Positions 1 through 11,309 of a DNA stretch of 64,000 nucleotides are shown piece by piece. Position 1 is the first letter of the stretch. Each line of letters opens with the position of its first letter. Source of the DNA: Stentor roeselii (lineage: Eukaryota > Ciliophora > Heterotrichea > Heterotrichida > Stentoridae); the NCBI GenBank assembly GCA_006503475.1, contig RSEH01000201.1, positions 24,701-88,700 of the forward strand, read 5' to 3'. Below the pieces are notes generated by a model. It had not been told where the DNA came from. It searched no databases and saw nothing but the letters and a program-made list of their open reading frames with translations. A program made the position numbers and the translations under genes.

Positions 1-69
1 ATTGATTATTCTTTAGAAACAACCATCTAATCTTCGATAAACCTAATATTATACTTTGGCTTATAATAA

Positions 70-3000
70 ATGGAAAAGAATTTAATAAGAATTCTTTACA
101 CCTCTGTAAGGTACTTGTGCATGAGTTGTAATGAAGAAGTTTCATCACCTGATCTCAGATTTCACCTGATTTCATGTGAAAAAATCTCTGATTCATTAGT
201 TCCTCTATTCAAACCAGATTCCAATACTGAATCTCTAATATTTAATACTTTAGATAGATGCACGAATAAAATAAGACTATCCCTTAATAGTCTTATTAAG
301 AATGTTCCCACTTTTGGTCAAGAATCCTTTCAATATTGTCTCTGCCAATTACAAAAAAAATTAGAAAAATTCTTAAAATTGAAAAAAATTTCAGAATTTT
401 CACCAAAGCAACTAGCTTATCTAGAAAAACTAACATTTTTCAGTAGGTTTACCATAAATAAAGAAGGGGAGATCGAAAATATCTACCAATTTAAATTTAT
501 TGAAGAAACTTTAGAAGATTATGCATGGAATGATTGCATCGGAATAAGATTTAAAATTTTTTATGATCTTCGGAATTGTTATCTGGACAAATATGGCAGA
601 TTAGCTTCTGATGGTAAATTGATTGCTTATAGCAACTCTTTACAAGTTTCAGTCTATGATGTATCGAACAATTTCATCATTTTTTCTATAAATTTTAAAA
701 AAATTATTTTCCTAGAAATCATAGAATCAACCAAATCTCTTTTATTCAATAATCAGCAGTTAAGCATAAAAATTATTAATTTTGAATTGGATTGCGAAGT
801 GTTCAGTCTTGTTTTTGAAGAAAAAATTCTTTCAGGTTTTGTATTATCAGAAGATAAAAGATTAATTTTTGCAAGATTTGATGATTGTTTAGTGAAATTC
901 GATCTGGGTAATGATCTAAAGCAAGTAGTTTCAACATATCAAGAAAAGCATAGAGAGTTTGTTTACTTTCTTCTAAGTTCTAAAAATGATTTTTTAATAC
1001 ATTTTCATAAAGGATTTTTTGTGGATTATTTAAAGGAACAAGAGAAAAATTATGAAATCAGATTTAATAAGGAAATATATCTATTAAGTCTCATAAAGGA
1101 CGATACTAAAATTGTTTGTTCTACAGAAACTCATATAAAATGCTTCTCTATATTTGATAAAAGTAAATTATTTTCCATCAAATTCTCGAAATTCTTTATC
1201 GATGCATCAGGAGATAAAATTTATTTTAAATCAGGAAGAGTTTATGATATAAATCGATGTGAAGAAACTAAAGATTATAAGAATATAATCAATACTAAAA
1301 TAATGGACGTAAATTCTCCAAAATTGTTATCAATTCATTTTTTAAACAGTCGAAAGATTATTAGAGATAATAAAATATACAAAATATCAGAATGTGGTTT
1401 AATAATAAAGCCTTTTTACTCAAGTGAATTTAAAGTTCCTAATAATACCTTTGATGATATAGAAAATATTAAATATTTTAAAGTTGGTGATACTAAAGTG
1501 CTTATAGGTTTTTGTAGTAATTCTTATTCTAAATTTGAAATTGAAACTTTGGAAGATACAAAAAATAAACCATTTATTAGAATTATATCTAATTGTCCTC
1601 ATAATTTAGCTTTGAGTATGGATCTCAAGTACTTATATGTGAATTATTTTGATTATATAAGAGTCTTTGATATTTTAAAAAAAAAATACATTGAAGAATA
1701 TTATTTGAACTTCGGGCATTTAGAAAAATATGATAGATTAAAAAGCTGCAATTTTCAAATTACAGATTCAAAAAAATACATAATTTTTATAGAATCAAAA
1801 AATATAATTACCTATAGATTTACATCTCAACATAAAATGGGCTTTCATACTATTAAAACTATGAAATTCTATAAAGATGAAAAAGATTTTATTCTGATAA
1901 TCAGAGAATATTTAATGCAGGTGTATTGTTTAACAGATCAAAAAATTATCTCAAGTCAGACTATTGAAATTTTATATCCTATAAAACTGATGAGTTTAGA
2001 AGATCATATTCTTGTAGAATCGATGTTTAAAGTCTTTTTCTTTAATAAAAGTACTTTTAATATTGACAAAGAATTAGACTTTGAAAATTCGTCAATTTTA
2101 GGAATAAAATTTTCGTCTTGTAGTTTCTTTTTTGTTATAATCACCAGATATACAGTTCACATTTATCATCGAGATAATCATAATCAACCCAAAACGATTT
2201 CAAATCCCGTTATTAACTCAAAAAATCAAATTGAATTCTCATCAGATAATCTAAAAATATTAATAGCAACTTCCGAAGTTTGTTTTATTTACGAACTAGA
2301 AACATGCAATCTTATAGGAACTATCAGTTATTATTTTCACCACTTTGGATTTCCTAAAATTTATTGCTTCGAAAATTCACAATTTTGCATTATTCGATTA
2401 TCAAAATGGAGAACTCCACGAAATATTAGAGGTTGTGGACAATTACATAGGACCTCCATGAGTAATTTTATTTTTTGTATTATTAATGAACATACAATGA
2501 AATTTTATGAAAAACTTGATTTTGAAAATGACTATAATATAGATGCCGAATTTGATAAGAAAAGCAATTTTCTAAAAATTTTTAATTCTAAACTACTCCT
2601 TCTTATTGAAATATCTGATATGTTTAAAACTAAGTTAATTTCAGTAAAATTCCCAGACAGAACAGAAATTTTCTCTCACTTTAATACAATAGATGCTCTT
2701 AACTTTCTTGAAGAATTTTTATTTGTTACTAAGCAGTCATTCGTTGATCTTAATCAAATAGATGTAACTCAAGATAGTTCAAAAATGTTGATAAGAAGTA
2801 AAGGATCAATTAGTTTTGTTGAGAAAGGATCGAATCAGTTGAATATCCAGAAATATGAAAATGTTATAATTGAAAAATTTTATATCTTAAAAGAGAAATA
2901 CATTTTTTTAATGTCATCTGAAGGAAATGTAATAATAACACATTTTGATCAAGAATTTCGTTCAATTCAAAATTTAGAAATCATGAAGTACTATAAATTT

Positions 3001-3483
3001 AAAGTCATATGTTTGAATTCATACAAAATTTTTATAATGCACGAGACCATTCATTTTTATGATAATGATGAAGCAAAACCTAGGAAAAGTATTAAATTGA
3101 AGAAACTTAAATCAAATTATAAAAAAGAATATAATTTACTGATTGATCAATCGAGAAGATACTTGCTTGCTGTGTTCATTTCGAAATTATTGATTTTAGA
3201 TTTAATCGAAGGCACTCTCAACTTTAAATTTCGTTTCGATTTTAAGTTAAAGAGAAAATTAACCCCAAGATGTTATATTTCGAGAAATACTCGTTTTTTT
3301 GTGTTAATGCATAATTATAATAGCGTATTGATGATTAATGCAATAGAAAGAACTAGCAAAGTTTTAAAAAAGTGTTCGGGAAACAAGATTTTACAACTTT
3401 CTGATGATGGAGATTGTTTAATTTTAGATTCTCAGAATAACATTTTACGTTACCTGAAATATGATTTTATTCTTGAAAATTAG
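70..3483 (+). CDS. Large beta-propeller-like protein with N-terminal C2HC finger-like motif
   Basis: An 1137-residue protein with no introns, starting at an ATG in the AATAAATGG context shared by many genes here and ending at TAG. Near the N terminus (about residues 17-36) a CxxC followed by H-x4-C could form a small zinc finger. A short helical stretch follows. From about residue 150 to the end, the chain is an almost unbroken run of short beta-strand-like segments (aliphatic/aromatic clusters separated by polar turns and repeating D/N-rich loops). This is how highly diverged WD40 or similar propellers look in ciliates. I see no canonical WD or GH dipeptides, so the propeller call is structural inference. 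Codon use is very AT-rich, like the rest of the first 16 kb. Function unknown. Confidence 0.75.
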   Translation: MEKNLIRILYTSVRYLCMSCNEEVSSPDLRFHLISCEKISDSLVPLFKPDSNTESLIFNTLDRCTNKIRLSLNSLIKNVPTFGQESFQYCLCQLQKKLEKFLKLKKISEFSPKQLAYLEKLTFFSRFTINKEGEIENIYQFKFIEETLEDYAWNDCIGIRFKIFYDLRNCYLDKYGRLASDGKLIAYSNSLQVSVYDVSNNFIIFSINFKKIIFLEIIESTKSLLFNNQQLSIKIINFELDCEVFSLVFEEKILSGFVLSEDKRLIFARFDDCLVKFDLGNDLKQVVSTYQEKHREFVYFLLSSKNDFLIHFHKGFFVDYLKEQEKNYEIRFNKEIYLLSLIKDDTKIVCSTETHIKCFSIFDKSKLFSIKFSKFFIDASGDKIYFKSGRVYDINRCEETKDYKNIINTKIMDVNSPKLLSIHFLNSRKIIRDNKIYKISECGLIIKPFYSSEFKVPNNTFDDIENIKYFKVGDTKVLIGFCSNSYSKFEIETLEDTKNKPFIRIISNCPHNLALSMDLKYLYVNYFDYIRVFDILKKKYIEEYYLNFGHLEKYDRLKSCNFQITDSKKYIIFIESKNIITYRFTSQHKMGFHTIKTMKFYKDEKDFILIIREYLMQVYCLTDQKIISSQTIEILYPIKLMSLEDHILVESMFKVFFFNKSTFNIDKELDFENSSILGIKFSSCSFFFVIITRYTVHIYHRDNHNQPKTISNPVINSKNQIEFSSDNLKILIATSEVCFIYELETCNLIGTISYYFHHFGFPKIYCFENSQFCIIRLSKWRTPRNIRGCGQLHRTSMSNFIFCIINEHTMKFYEKLDFENDYNIDAEFDKKSNFLKIFNSKLLLLIEISDMFKTKLISVKFPDRTEIFSHFNTIDALNFLEEFLFVTKQSFVDLNQIDVTQDSSKMLIRSKGSISFVEKGSNQLNIQKYENVIIEKFYILKEKYIFLMSSEGNVIITHFDQEFRSIQNLEIMKYYKFKVICLNSYKIFIMHETIHFYDNDEAKPRKSIKLKKLKSNYKKEYNLLIDQSRRYLLAVFISKLLILDLIEGTLNFKFRFDFKLKRKLTPRCYISRNTRFFVLMHNYNSVLMINAIERTSKVLKKCSGNKILQLSDDGDCLILDSQNNILRYLKYDFILEN

Positions 3484-4610
3484 TTTAGAATATATAATCG
3501 TAGTTTATATTAAATTTACAGACCATAAGCAATCAGTGCAAAAGTTAAATACTTACTTGATTCTAAATAATAATCCTTAAATTGTTTCCGAGTGCAAAAT
3601 ATTGATGTAATTCTTATTGAATTGATGAAGGCGAAAGGAAATTTGTTCTCATTTATTTTCATAGATTATTTGATTACGATTAAACTTAGCAGATATTTGA
3701 TTATCTTATATCTTTTATATTTAACATTGTATATATCTCCGTAGCAGGATATAGGCCATTTAAATAATTATAACCAAATATACAATATATAATGACATAA
3801 ATGAAGTATTCGTGATTCAAGTATTGTGCCTTTCTTTTAAGTTTCTTAATATTTTTTCGGATTTTGAAGAAAAATCAATAAATCTCTCTAATTACCTTTT
3901 CTATCTTTCATTTTGGGCTAATTGGATCTCCTTGATTATCCAAATTCTAATTTATAAAATAAATCATTCTTTAAACATGAAAGAGATCTCGTTTGCTCGG
4001 CAATGCCAGATATATCAATATATAATTATTTTTTAAATTGCTGAAACAATCATTTTCTTAGTTACCTGAGAAACTGTTAAGGATTTCGTTATCTCTGATG
4101 ATTAAATTTATAGAGGGCAAAGTTTTATTAAAAAGCTAATAAAATTTTGCCTCAAACATTTAAATCATAGTAAGATAGCTACGATTGTTATTTGATATTA
4201 AGTTATTAGATTAAGCTGCAGATACTATTTAATTTCTGTAAATTATATATTTTCATGTTGTCTACAATATAACCTTGTCTACAACTAATTTGAAAAAAAA
4301 ATGGCTGACCATCTACTTACACCTATAGCTACTTCAATCAATGAACCAATCTTAAAATATTATTTGATCTTTGAGAGATTATCTAAAGAACTAAGTTAAC
4401 CATGTATCACCAACAATTTATATTTTACTCTATGTGATATTCCTTTAAACTATAATAAGAAAATTATGAACTTCTAAACCATTTTAAATAAATTCTTAGA
4501 AACCTTCGACCTTTATCACATAAATTTCCAAGAGACTTATAATTATTCTAAACTTCTTCATGCAATCAATTTACTATCATCATAATCCGAAGTAATCTTA
4601 AATATAAAAA
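3484..4610. other. Intergenic region, AT-rich, with a possible decayed ORF at 4301-4609
   Basis: Mostly AT-rich sequence with stops in every frame. From the ATG at 4301 a plus-strand frame reads about 100 codons with only three stops, all TAA, where random sequence of this composition should have more. It starts MADHLLTPIATSINEP and looks coding-like. It could be a gene fragment that acquired CAA-to-TAA changes, or chance. No 15/16-nt intron removes the stops. An open stretch at 3812-4036 lacks an ATG start and other support, so it is not called. Confidence 0.3.
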
Positions 4611-6974
4611 ATGAAAGACGAGATTCAACCTTCAGTAAGAACTGAACAAATGATAGAAATTGAAGATCTCATCTTTGATTCTGTAGACTACTCAAACCCA
4701 GAAGCCGCAGCAAAGAAAGCAAGCTTAGAAGAGGCGAAATTATACAGAAGCTCAACTTGTTTCATGAGGAAAATCGATGGTAAATATGAAAATTACCCAA
4801 TATGGGGTACTAGTTTAGAAGAAATCGGAGTTTATGGAGTTGGTCTTGAACTTTACTTTAAGTTGATCAAGTATCTTTGTATGTGTTTCGCTGTTATTTC
4901 TATTATTTCATTATGGCCAATAGCAGTAAACTCGAAAGGTGATGGCCTTGAATACTCGGATACTGACAATGGGCTTGACTTGTGCTCTGTCGCCAGGACT
5001 CATGATATGTATTGGGATGAAGAATCGGATATCAAAGAGAAAGGATTAACAGAAAATAAAGATACCTTGACTCAGCTTTATGTAGCTGATGCTCTATATA
5101 CTATTTTCTTTCTTATTTTCATCATATTTCTCCAGATAAAATCTTACTTTGTGGCGAAAAGCAACCTTAAAAAGAATTTAACAATAGCTGATTTTTCAGT
5201 TGAAGTTAAAGGACTTCCTGAAAATGATTGCCAACCAGAAGCTGTAAAAAGACACTTCGAGCAGTTTGGACCAGTTCATGAAGTCTATCTTGCCAGAAAA
5301 TACAACAATTTACTAAAAATTTACAAAGATAGGGCTGAAATATATCGTGAGCTTGCTTTTATCAATCTTCAGAAGGCTTACGGCCAAAATGTTGAACATA
5401 AAATTGAAAAACTTAAGAAAAAGATTGAATATTTAGATGAAAAAATAAAAAATTCACAAGAATTATCAAAAAAGTCTCATGATGAGTTAAGTGTTACTCG
5501 AGGTTTTGTCGTTTTTAAAAACATTGAATCGAAGAAATTATGTTTAGCGGCTTATCCTAAATATAAACTCTTGTGTCGAAGGGTAAAATTTAACTATGAT
5601 GAATACAAATTCGAAAATAGTCATGTTTTGGATGTTTCAAGAGTAAATGCGCCTTTGGGAATACTATATGAGAACTTAGAAGTTACAAAAAAAGAAGCAA
5701 TTGTGAGAAGGCTTATTTCTTTTGCTATTGTTTGTGTTGTTATTTCATTCACTGTCAGTATTTTGATATCTTTGAAATCAATTCAAAATTCGAAGTCTGG
5801 ATTTGAAGATTGCTCTGAAGTTGATGCAAGAATATCATTTGATTCAGCTAATCGTGAATATGATGATGACGATGAAATATATTGTTACTGTCAGCAGAAA
5901 CCTTTAGGCGATATATTGAAAAATAAAGCTTTTAGATCTTATTGTAAAGATTTTTTACGTGATTTACCAGGTAGAACCGCACTTCGAGTTTTTGCAATGT
6001 TTGGAGTTTTGATGATGAACTTTTTCATAGTTTTAACCTTCAAATTCTTAGCGAAGTTCGAAAGACATTCAAGCAAATCCGAAGAGCAAAGAAAGCTGAT
6101 GATAAACGTATTCGTTTTAACTTTCATTAACACTGCTTTGATAATCCTGATTGTGAACAACGGCTCTGACGGATACGATGATTTCACCCGAAGTTGGTAC
6201 ATTGATGTGGGATCAACAATAACAAAAACAATGATAGTTTCAATATTTTCCCCTCATTGTTTCAACTTGCTAGTCTTTTACCCTTTAGGCATCTTTCGAC
6301 GATATCGATGCAAGAAACAGAATCTTAGTCAAAGTGAAGCAAATTTAAAATACGATGGGACTGAATTTTTCTTGGCAATTAAAAATTCTTTTGTCTTGAC
6401 TTTCGTCTTTACTTGTTTTTTGTATTCAGGAGGAATGCCGATATTGAACATTGTCTGCTTCTTCGGACTTTTATGTCTTTACTGGATTGACAAGTTCCTC
6501 ATTTTAAGACATTATAAAAAACCTCCGAGATATGATCATAAGTTAAACGATGCAGCTTTGAAACTTTTGCCGATTGCTGTTGCTTTGCATTGTTCTTTTT
6601 CTCTTTATATGTATGGAGCTTCTGAGATCTTTCCTATTGATGCTTCTGCTTATGATGTTTATTATGGAAAAACTGAAAATTCACTTGGAAAGAGAATTGG
6701 TTGTGATGCTGGGAAAGTTAATCTTGTCCTTATCATTTTTTCAATAATTTCTATGACTTTTGTTTTCTTTTTATCCAAATTTCTTACTAAGAGAGCGAAA
6801 AGGAAATCTATGAAAAAGGATAATGTGGAAATTGAACCTGAACTTGAGGGATTTAGAAGTAATGGACTTGATTCTTATGATGTTAGAAATCATCCGGATT
6901 ATAAAAGGTTTATTAAATCGATGGAATCTGCAGTTCGGAAGTTTAGGAGGAGTGAAGCTAGTATTTTAACTTAG
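4611..6974 (+). CDS. OSCA/CSC1/TMEM63-like mechanosensitive channel-type membrane protein
   Basis: A 787-residue multi-pass protein. Hydrophobic spans lie at about residues 84-106 and 157-180. A cytosolic RRM-like segment follows (about 193-330), with the typical opening VEVKGLPEND, a helix HFEQFG, and a long charged coiled-coil hairpin. Next come ENLEVTKKEAIVRRL leading into a span at about 365-388, and five or more further spans between about 455 and 755. This order (a few TMs, a cytosolic RRM fold split by a coiled coil, an amphipathic lead-in, then the pore bundle) is that of the OSCA/CSC1/TMEM63 family, known as stretch- or osmotically gated cation channels. A luminal acidic, Cys-rich loop (DCSEVDARISF, YCYCQQKP) is unusual. 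The ATG start follows an A-rich leader. The exact subfamily is uncertain. Confidence 0.7.
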   Translation: MKDEIQPSVRTEQMIEIEDLIFDSVDYSNPEAAAKKASLEEAKLYRSSTCFMRKIDGKYENYPIWGTSLEEIGVYGVGLELYFKLIKYLCMCFAVISIISLWPIAVNSKGDGLEYSDTDNGLDLCSVARTHDMYWDEESDIKEKGLTENKDTLTQLYVADALYTIFFLIFIIFLQIKSYFVAKSNLKKNLTIADFSVEVKGLPENDCQPEAVKRHFEQFGPVHEVYLARKYNNLLKIYKDRAEIYRELAFINLQKAYGQNVEHKIEKLKKKIEYLDEKIKNSQELSKKSHDELSVTRGFVVFKNIESKKLCLAAYPKYKLLCRRVKFNYDEYKFENSHVLDVSRVNAPLGILYENLEVTKKEAIVRRLISFAIVCVVISFTVSILISLKSIQNSKSGFEDCSEVDARISFDSANREYDDDDEIYCYCQQKPLGDILKNKAFRSYCKDFLRDLPGRTALRVFAMFGVLMMNFFIVLTFKFLAKFERHSSKSEEQRKLMINVFVLTFINTALIILIVNNGSDGYDDFTRSWYIDVGSTITKTMIVSIFSPHCFNLLVFYPLGIFRRYRCKKQNLSQSEANLKYDGTEFFLAIKNSFVLTFVFTCFLYSGGMPILNIVCFFGLLCLYWIDKFLILRHYKKPPRYDHKLNDAALKLLPIAVALHCSFSLYMYGASEIFPIDASAYDVYYGKTENSLGKRIGCDAGKVNLVLIIFSIISMTFVFFLSKFLTKRAKRKSMKKDNVEIEPELEGFRSNGLDSYDVRNHPDYKRFIKSMESAVRKFRRSEASILT

Positions 6975-8532
6975 ATATTATTGATTTTATTTACTATCTT
7001 TTATAATATATTGATGGAGTAGTGATTTGGAGGTTACTAATAGTGCATAGTTTATTAAAAAATTATTCTATAATCTAATATTATGGTATTAAATATATAA
7101 GGTAACAAAGTAGATCTTAATCCTTGAATAGATAAAATAAATTGTATAGTTTTCTTAATAATAAATGTGATATTCTTATTTAAACTATTAAGTTCGAAAT
7201 CTGGTCTCAAGAAAATGAAGAAAGATTAAGTTTATATGAAAGATTCACCTGTTATTATTTTTCTAGTTATGGAGATATTTACTTTTTTAAACTAACTCAA
7301 AATTTTGAATTAATAAATTTCTTCTATTTATAAATGAATGTGAAGTTTTTGGAATAAATGTGAAAGACTATTCAAAATTTCAACCAGCGAATCAAAATGG
7401 TTGAGAAGGAGGTTCAAAGTAAACTTAAAAAAGAGAAAGTTTCTTTTTTCAGAAGGTTGAATGGAGGAGGTGTTAGCATGAGTAGAATGTCATAATGTTT
7501 AAATCTTTTGAATGAAAATCAAATAGAAATTATACATAGAGAAGAAACATAGTTCAAACCCTTGAAAATTTCCTGATATGGTTCACATTCTCTAAAACTA
7601 ACTTTTTTCGTTAAAATCTTCATATTTTTTATTTTAAATATTCTAACAATATTTTAGCCGATTTAATCAACATGACTTATAAAGAATAAAACCGTGAACT
7701 CATAGTAGACTGCCCAAAAAACCAAAATTACCTTCATCAATAGATTCCTGACGATTAGGTCATAAGTACTTTTTGAGAATAAAAGATCAAACCATGAGAA
7801 TAATTTGAAACTCAATATCATAATTGGTAATTTAATAAAAGCCGCTTTTCCCAATCGTCATTCTATAATTGAATATTTTTCAAGAACCTCAAATGATCAT
7901 TGTCAAACAATTATGAACTATTAATTTTGATATCAAAACGAATACCTTGAACAAGATAAGTTCATTTTCGTGTCTTTTTTGCATGAATTATGCAATCTTT
8001 TCAGAATTTATTAATTAAAATCACGAAGAGATTTACTCAAATACCATAGCTACACAGCTTTTATTATAAAATGATCCTTTTATCATGGATTTTTTTAATA
8101 ATTAAAGATTCTTTATTATCTTAAAGGCTCATTAATCAAGAAACAGTTTTTGATTATTAGCGAATTGTGGAATATGCTAAACTTGAGGTTTGGTTGGCTA
8201 TCGAGCCCTAATCAGATGGTAAGGTGATAAAACAATTGACTGAATCAAGTTGAAGGGAAAAATTAAAATCTTACGGAGTCAATGATATAATTCTTGATAT
8301 TTTCAATAAGCCTGGGTTTTTGAAGTAGATTTTTGACTTAGCATTTTTCATCTGTTCCTTTAACTAATTATAAAAAGATATATAGCATGCATATTTATCT
8401 AGTGTATAAATAAATATCATCTTTCAAAGCTTTAATTAATATTTTCAGATTACCTTCACTTGTTAAGAGATGAAGTAATTGCTATATAAACAATAAAAAA
8501 AATCACATAGGCTCAGGTTTAATAATACCTAA
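6975..8532. other. Intergenic region with no supported gene
   Basis: About 1.5 kb of AT-rich sequence. A minus-strand open frame at 7663-7854 encodes 63 hydrophobic residues with two possible membrane spans, and a plus-strand frame from about 7398 encodes about 32 residues. Neither has homology I recognise or a neighbour it could be spliced to. They may be decayed gene fragments like the HIT pseudogene next door. Confidence 0.4.
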
Positions 8533-8970
8533 TATTGAGCTGTAATATCACTTCTCCAATAGTAGATTAATAAAAGAATTAAAAAACTCCTAATCAAAAG
8601 AATGAGAAAATACTTTTCATATGACATGCAGATGAGGGTCCAAGATCCTGTTGAAAGCTGGTTTATGAAAGATTTTCTCAAATTCTTTATTTCTGACCTT
8701 TTTTTTTTCAGATCAAAAACTATATTCTTCATGTGAAGCAATAAATCCAAGTCACTATTTAGCTTGCATACTTTTTAGTGTCTTATTGGAATGAATAGAA
8801 AGTGAGGGGTAGCGTAAGGAATGATGTCATGAAAAACGAGAACTGACAATCCTTGTATATTTTTGTGTTCATTTCTTTAACAAAGCTTCAAAATAAGCAA
8901 CCATTTACACCTACTACTCTTTCAGATAGATAGTGTTTGTTGTACTTTGATGGTGCCCAGAGAATAAAGG
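8533..8970 (-). pseudogene. Decayed copy of the HIT-family hydrolase gene
   Basis: On the minus strand this stretch follows the intact HIT gene at 12789-13316 almost segment by segment. Shared blocks include the equivalents of DLELLVHMKN, the region before the HIT motif, the HDIS and TPHLLI region, and the MNTKVYEDD region. It is broken by frameshifts and stops. Only fragments of 70 or so codons stay open, and the first His of the HIT motif region reads as Asp. The 5' end of the gene (the membrane segment) is not recognisable. It lies upstream of a B-box/coiled-coil gene just as the intact HIT gene does, so it is one half of a duplicated block. Confidence 0.85.
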
Positions 8971-9466
8971 TGATATCAAGTATTCAATTGTGTTCCAAGT
9001 GATAATATACTTTAAATTTCCCTCTAACGTCCTAGAAATATTTACGAAATTGAAATTGACCTAAAAAACTGGAAAATCTATAACTTTGTTTCTAAAGTTT
9101 ACCAAATGCCGCTACTTTATGATTATAGATATGCTTATTGTATAATCACATTGAAAAGGTTGTTTTCACTCAAACTTCCAAGAATTTCGCATAGATTATA
9201 TTAAATATTTCAGCTGGAAAACAATATTTTATAAATTTATTGGTTTATGAGTTTTTTTATAATAATTCAAGCCAAAAATAAGAGAAGCTAATGAAGGAAA
9301 TATAATTATATCTACACACTTTATAGAATAATATCCAAAATATCAATTTAAAATGAGAATAATCTTGAAATTGAATTGAATCTAAAAAGGGTCTGAAAGA
9401 TAATACATAAAATCAATCTTTGAGTATAAAATATAAATCGCTTCTCTTTAGTAAAAATCTATAAAT
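8971..9466. other. Intergenic region upstream of the first B-box/coiled-coil gene
   Basis: No ORF of note. The stretch from about 9240 to the start codon resembles 13945-14169, upstream of the paralogous gene, including a TTTATGAGTTTTTTT-type run and an ATAAAT run just before the start. The duplication therefore includes the 5' flank, and shared promoter elements probably lie here. Confidence 0.5.
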
Positions 9467-10868
9467 ATGTCCTGCCAGATTCCAGATTGTAAAGGGAATA
9501 TCAAATTCAGGTGTTTGACTTGCAAATATAAGCAGTTACTTTGTAAAGATCATAATGATTCCCATAGGGATCAAGGTCACGAAACAAAAGAAATCGCAGA
9601 TGATCTTGTCAAAATCTTGAATGAGAAAAAACTTCAGATTCGATCAGATAATATTCATAATAAAATCAAAGAAGAAGGATTAAAATTGATCGGTCTTGTT
9701 AAAAATATCCTGATTCCTTCTATCAAATCTTCAACAGATGCTCAAGTGATAGAAAATCTTGAAAATTTTTATAATCACGATACAAGAAATCTTTATTTGC
9801 AAGAAACAATTGAAAATTTAACGAAAGACTTAGAAATATGCTTCAATAATACTCTTGAAAAGTTAGACTCTGAAGTTGTGCAAAATTCAAGGAAATTAAA
9901 AGATGTAAAAATCAAAGAACTCACTGAGAAGCAGGATAAGATTGAAAAAGAATTACAAGAAAAAGATATAAAAATTAAACAACATACTCAAGAGATTCAT
10001 AAGAAAGATGAAGATTTTGAACTTATAATAAATGAATCTAAAAAACAAATCAATAGTTATATGGTGAAATCTCAAGAATCCGAAAGAGAATCTGATAAAT
10101 ATAAAATAAATATCAAAGTTTTGGAAAAAGAAATTCAAGAAAGAGAAAGTAAGATTGGTATTCTAACAACTAAAAATGAGAAGCTACAAAATGAAATTAA
10201 TATCCAGATTCAAAATTCAGGAAATGATGATAAGAATCACTTAAAATATTTTTCAATGTATCAACAGAGTGAAACCGAGATTATTCGTCTAACAAAAAAA
10301 AATCTAGAACTAGAAAATTCACTTACCAATGAAATTCAAAAGTCAGAAGAAAATTACCAGAATTACTTAAAACAAATTTCAATTAATCAAAAAAATACAT
10401 CAAAACTTATCAAAATATATGAAGAAAAGAATAAAGAAGTAAACAATTTACTTAAAACTTCTTCAATAAATTTAAATAGCAACTGTAAGGTTTATCCAGT
10501 TTTTAATAGTCTAGATATTGAAAAAAAAAGAAAATTTGTTAGAGAAAACTGGAGCTTTATCACTGTCTATGGTCAAGAATACAAAATGACAAATAATTGC
10601 TCTTATTTGTTTATATGTATTGATCATTCAGGTAGAAATAAAGCAGATTGTAGAAATTATTCAAGGGGGTAAATTTATTGAAGAAGGTACAAGATAATAA
10701 GATTCAGCAGCTTTAAAATATAATAACCGCAAGTTTCATTTAGACAGTCTGAATTATTCAGGGAATTGTATTCAACATGCAGTAGAGATCTGGAACCTTC
10801 AAAGCAAGAAGTTGGAGGAGTTCTACCTTGATGACACTGAATGCATATTAGCAGATTGGGAAAGTTAA
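9467..10868 (+). CDS. B-box-like zinc finger plus coiled-coil protein (copy A), three introns
   Basis: The uninterrupted frame stops at 10672, but three tiny introns (10617-10631, 10650-10665, 10687-10701) restore a frame to TAA at 10866-10868, giving 451 residues. The exon junctions read ICRNKADWGKFIEED. Copy B at 14170-15184 has all three introns at matching places, with conserved coding on both sides. The N terminus (residues 3-45) is a Cys/His module resembling a B-box (C..C, CLTC, CKDHN, H..H). Residues about 50-340 are mostly coiled coil. The C-terminal ~110 residues (from CKVYPVFNSLDIE to the end) form a conserved domain I do not recognise, including VRENWSFITVYGQ and HAVEIWNLQ. A TRIM-like architecture without a RING; function unknown. 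Confidence 0.85.
10617..10631 (+). other. 15-nt intron 1 of copy A
   Basis: GTATTGATCATTCAG, with A at position 10. It splits a TGT codon after its first base. The equivalent intron in copy B contains a TAA that would otherwise truncate that gene, which is strong support. Confidence 0.85.
10650..10665 (+). other. 16-nt intron 2 of copy A
   Basis: GTAGAAATTATTCAAG, with A at position 10. Its length of 16 provides the +1 shift needed to join the upstream and downstream frames; splicing creates a TGG codon. Confidence 0.85.
10687..10701 (+). other. 15-nt intron 3 of copy A
   Basis: GTACAAGATAATAAG, with A at position 10. It removes an in-frame TAA and joins GAA-G to AT-TCA, giving EEDSAAL. Confidence 0.85.
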
Positions 10869-11309
10869 TAGATATTAGATTAGATTTAAACAACTGCCTT
10901 AAAGGATATTTTCTGTCAATGCTAAATCGATTCTATTCTTTGAATATAATCATTGGTTAAACTTGAATTTATTTAACTGAAAATAAAGTGACTTTTATTA
11001 TTTGAAGAAAGAATATAGTTCATTTAATATAATTAACAGAGTAGATATTTTTCATATTTTTGATTTAAAGAAATTCAAGAAAAATCTGAAGTTTTATCAG
11101 AAATGAAGAAGGTTTTTATGAAATTTTTAGAAAAATTAAAAATAAGAAATAAATGAATAGTCGCTTGCGATGAAATCACTTTGACAACAGGCTCTTAGCT
11201 AGTTTCTAGGTAAAAAAAATAACGCTACTTCTTTTGTGATTTTCATCATCTGGATGCGAGGAATACTTATTTCCGCATCATCAGCTTTATCGGTACTACA
11301 TCCATCTGA
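10869..11309. other. Intergenic region, no gene seen
   Basis: About 440 nt of AT-rich sequence with stops in all frames. No repeats or paralogous blocks recognised. Confidence 0.5.

Noticed and set aside
3812-4036. 74-codon hydrophobic open frame
   Set aside because: No ATG start, no homology recognised, surrounded by stops; length is not unusual for this composition.
10632-10646. Another 15-nt GT...AG candidate in copy A (GTAGAAATAAAGCAG)
   Set aside because: It fits in length, but removing it as well as the other introns would drop residues conserved between the two paralogues (RNKAD and RNEAD), and it leaves the TAA in copy B.
10669-10683. 15-nt GTAAATTTATTGAAG candidate in copy A
   Set aside because: Its removal would delete KFIEE, conserved in copy B, and it is not needed to restore the frame.
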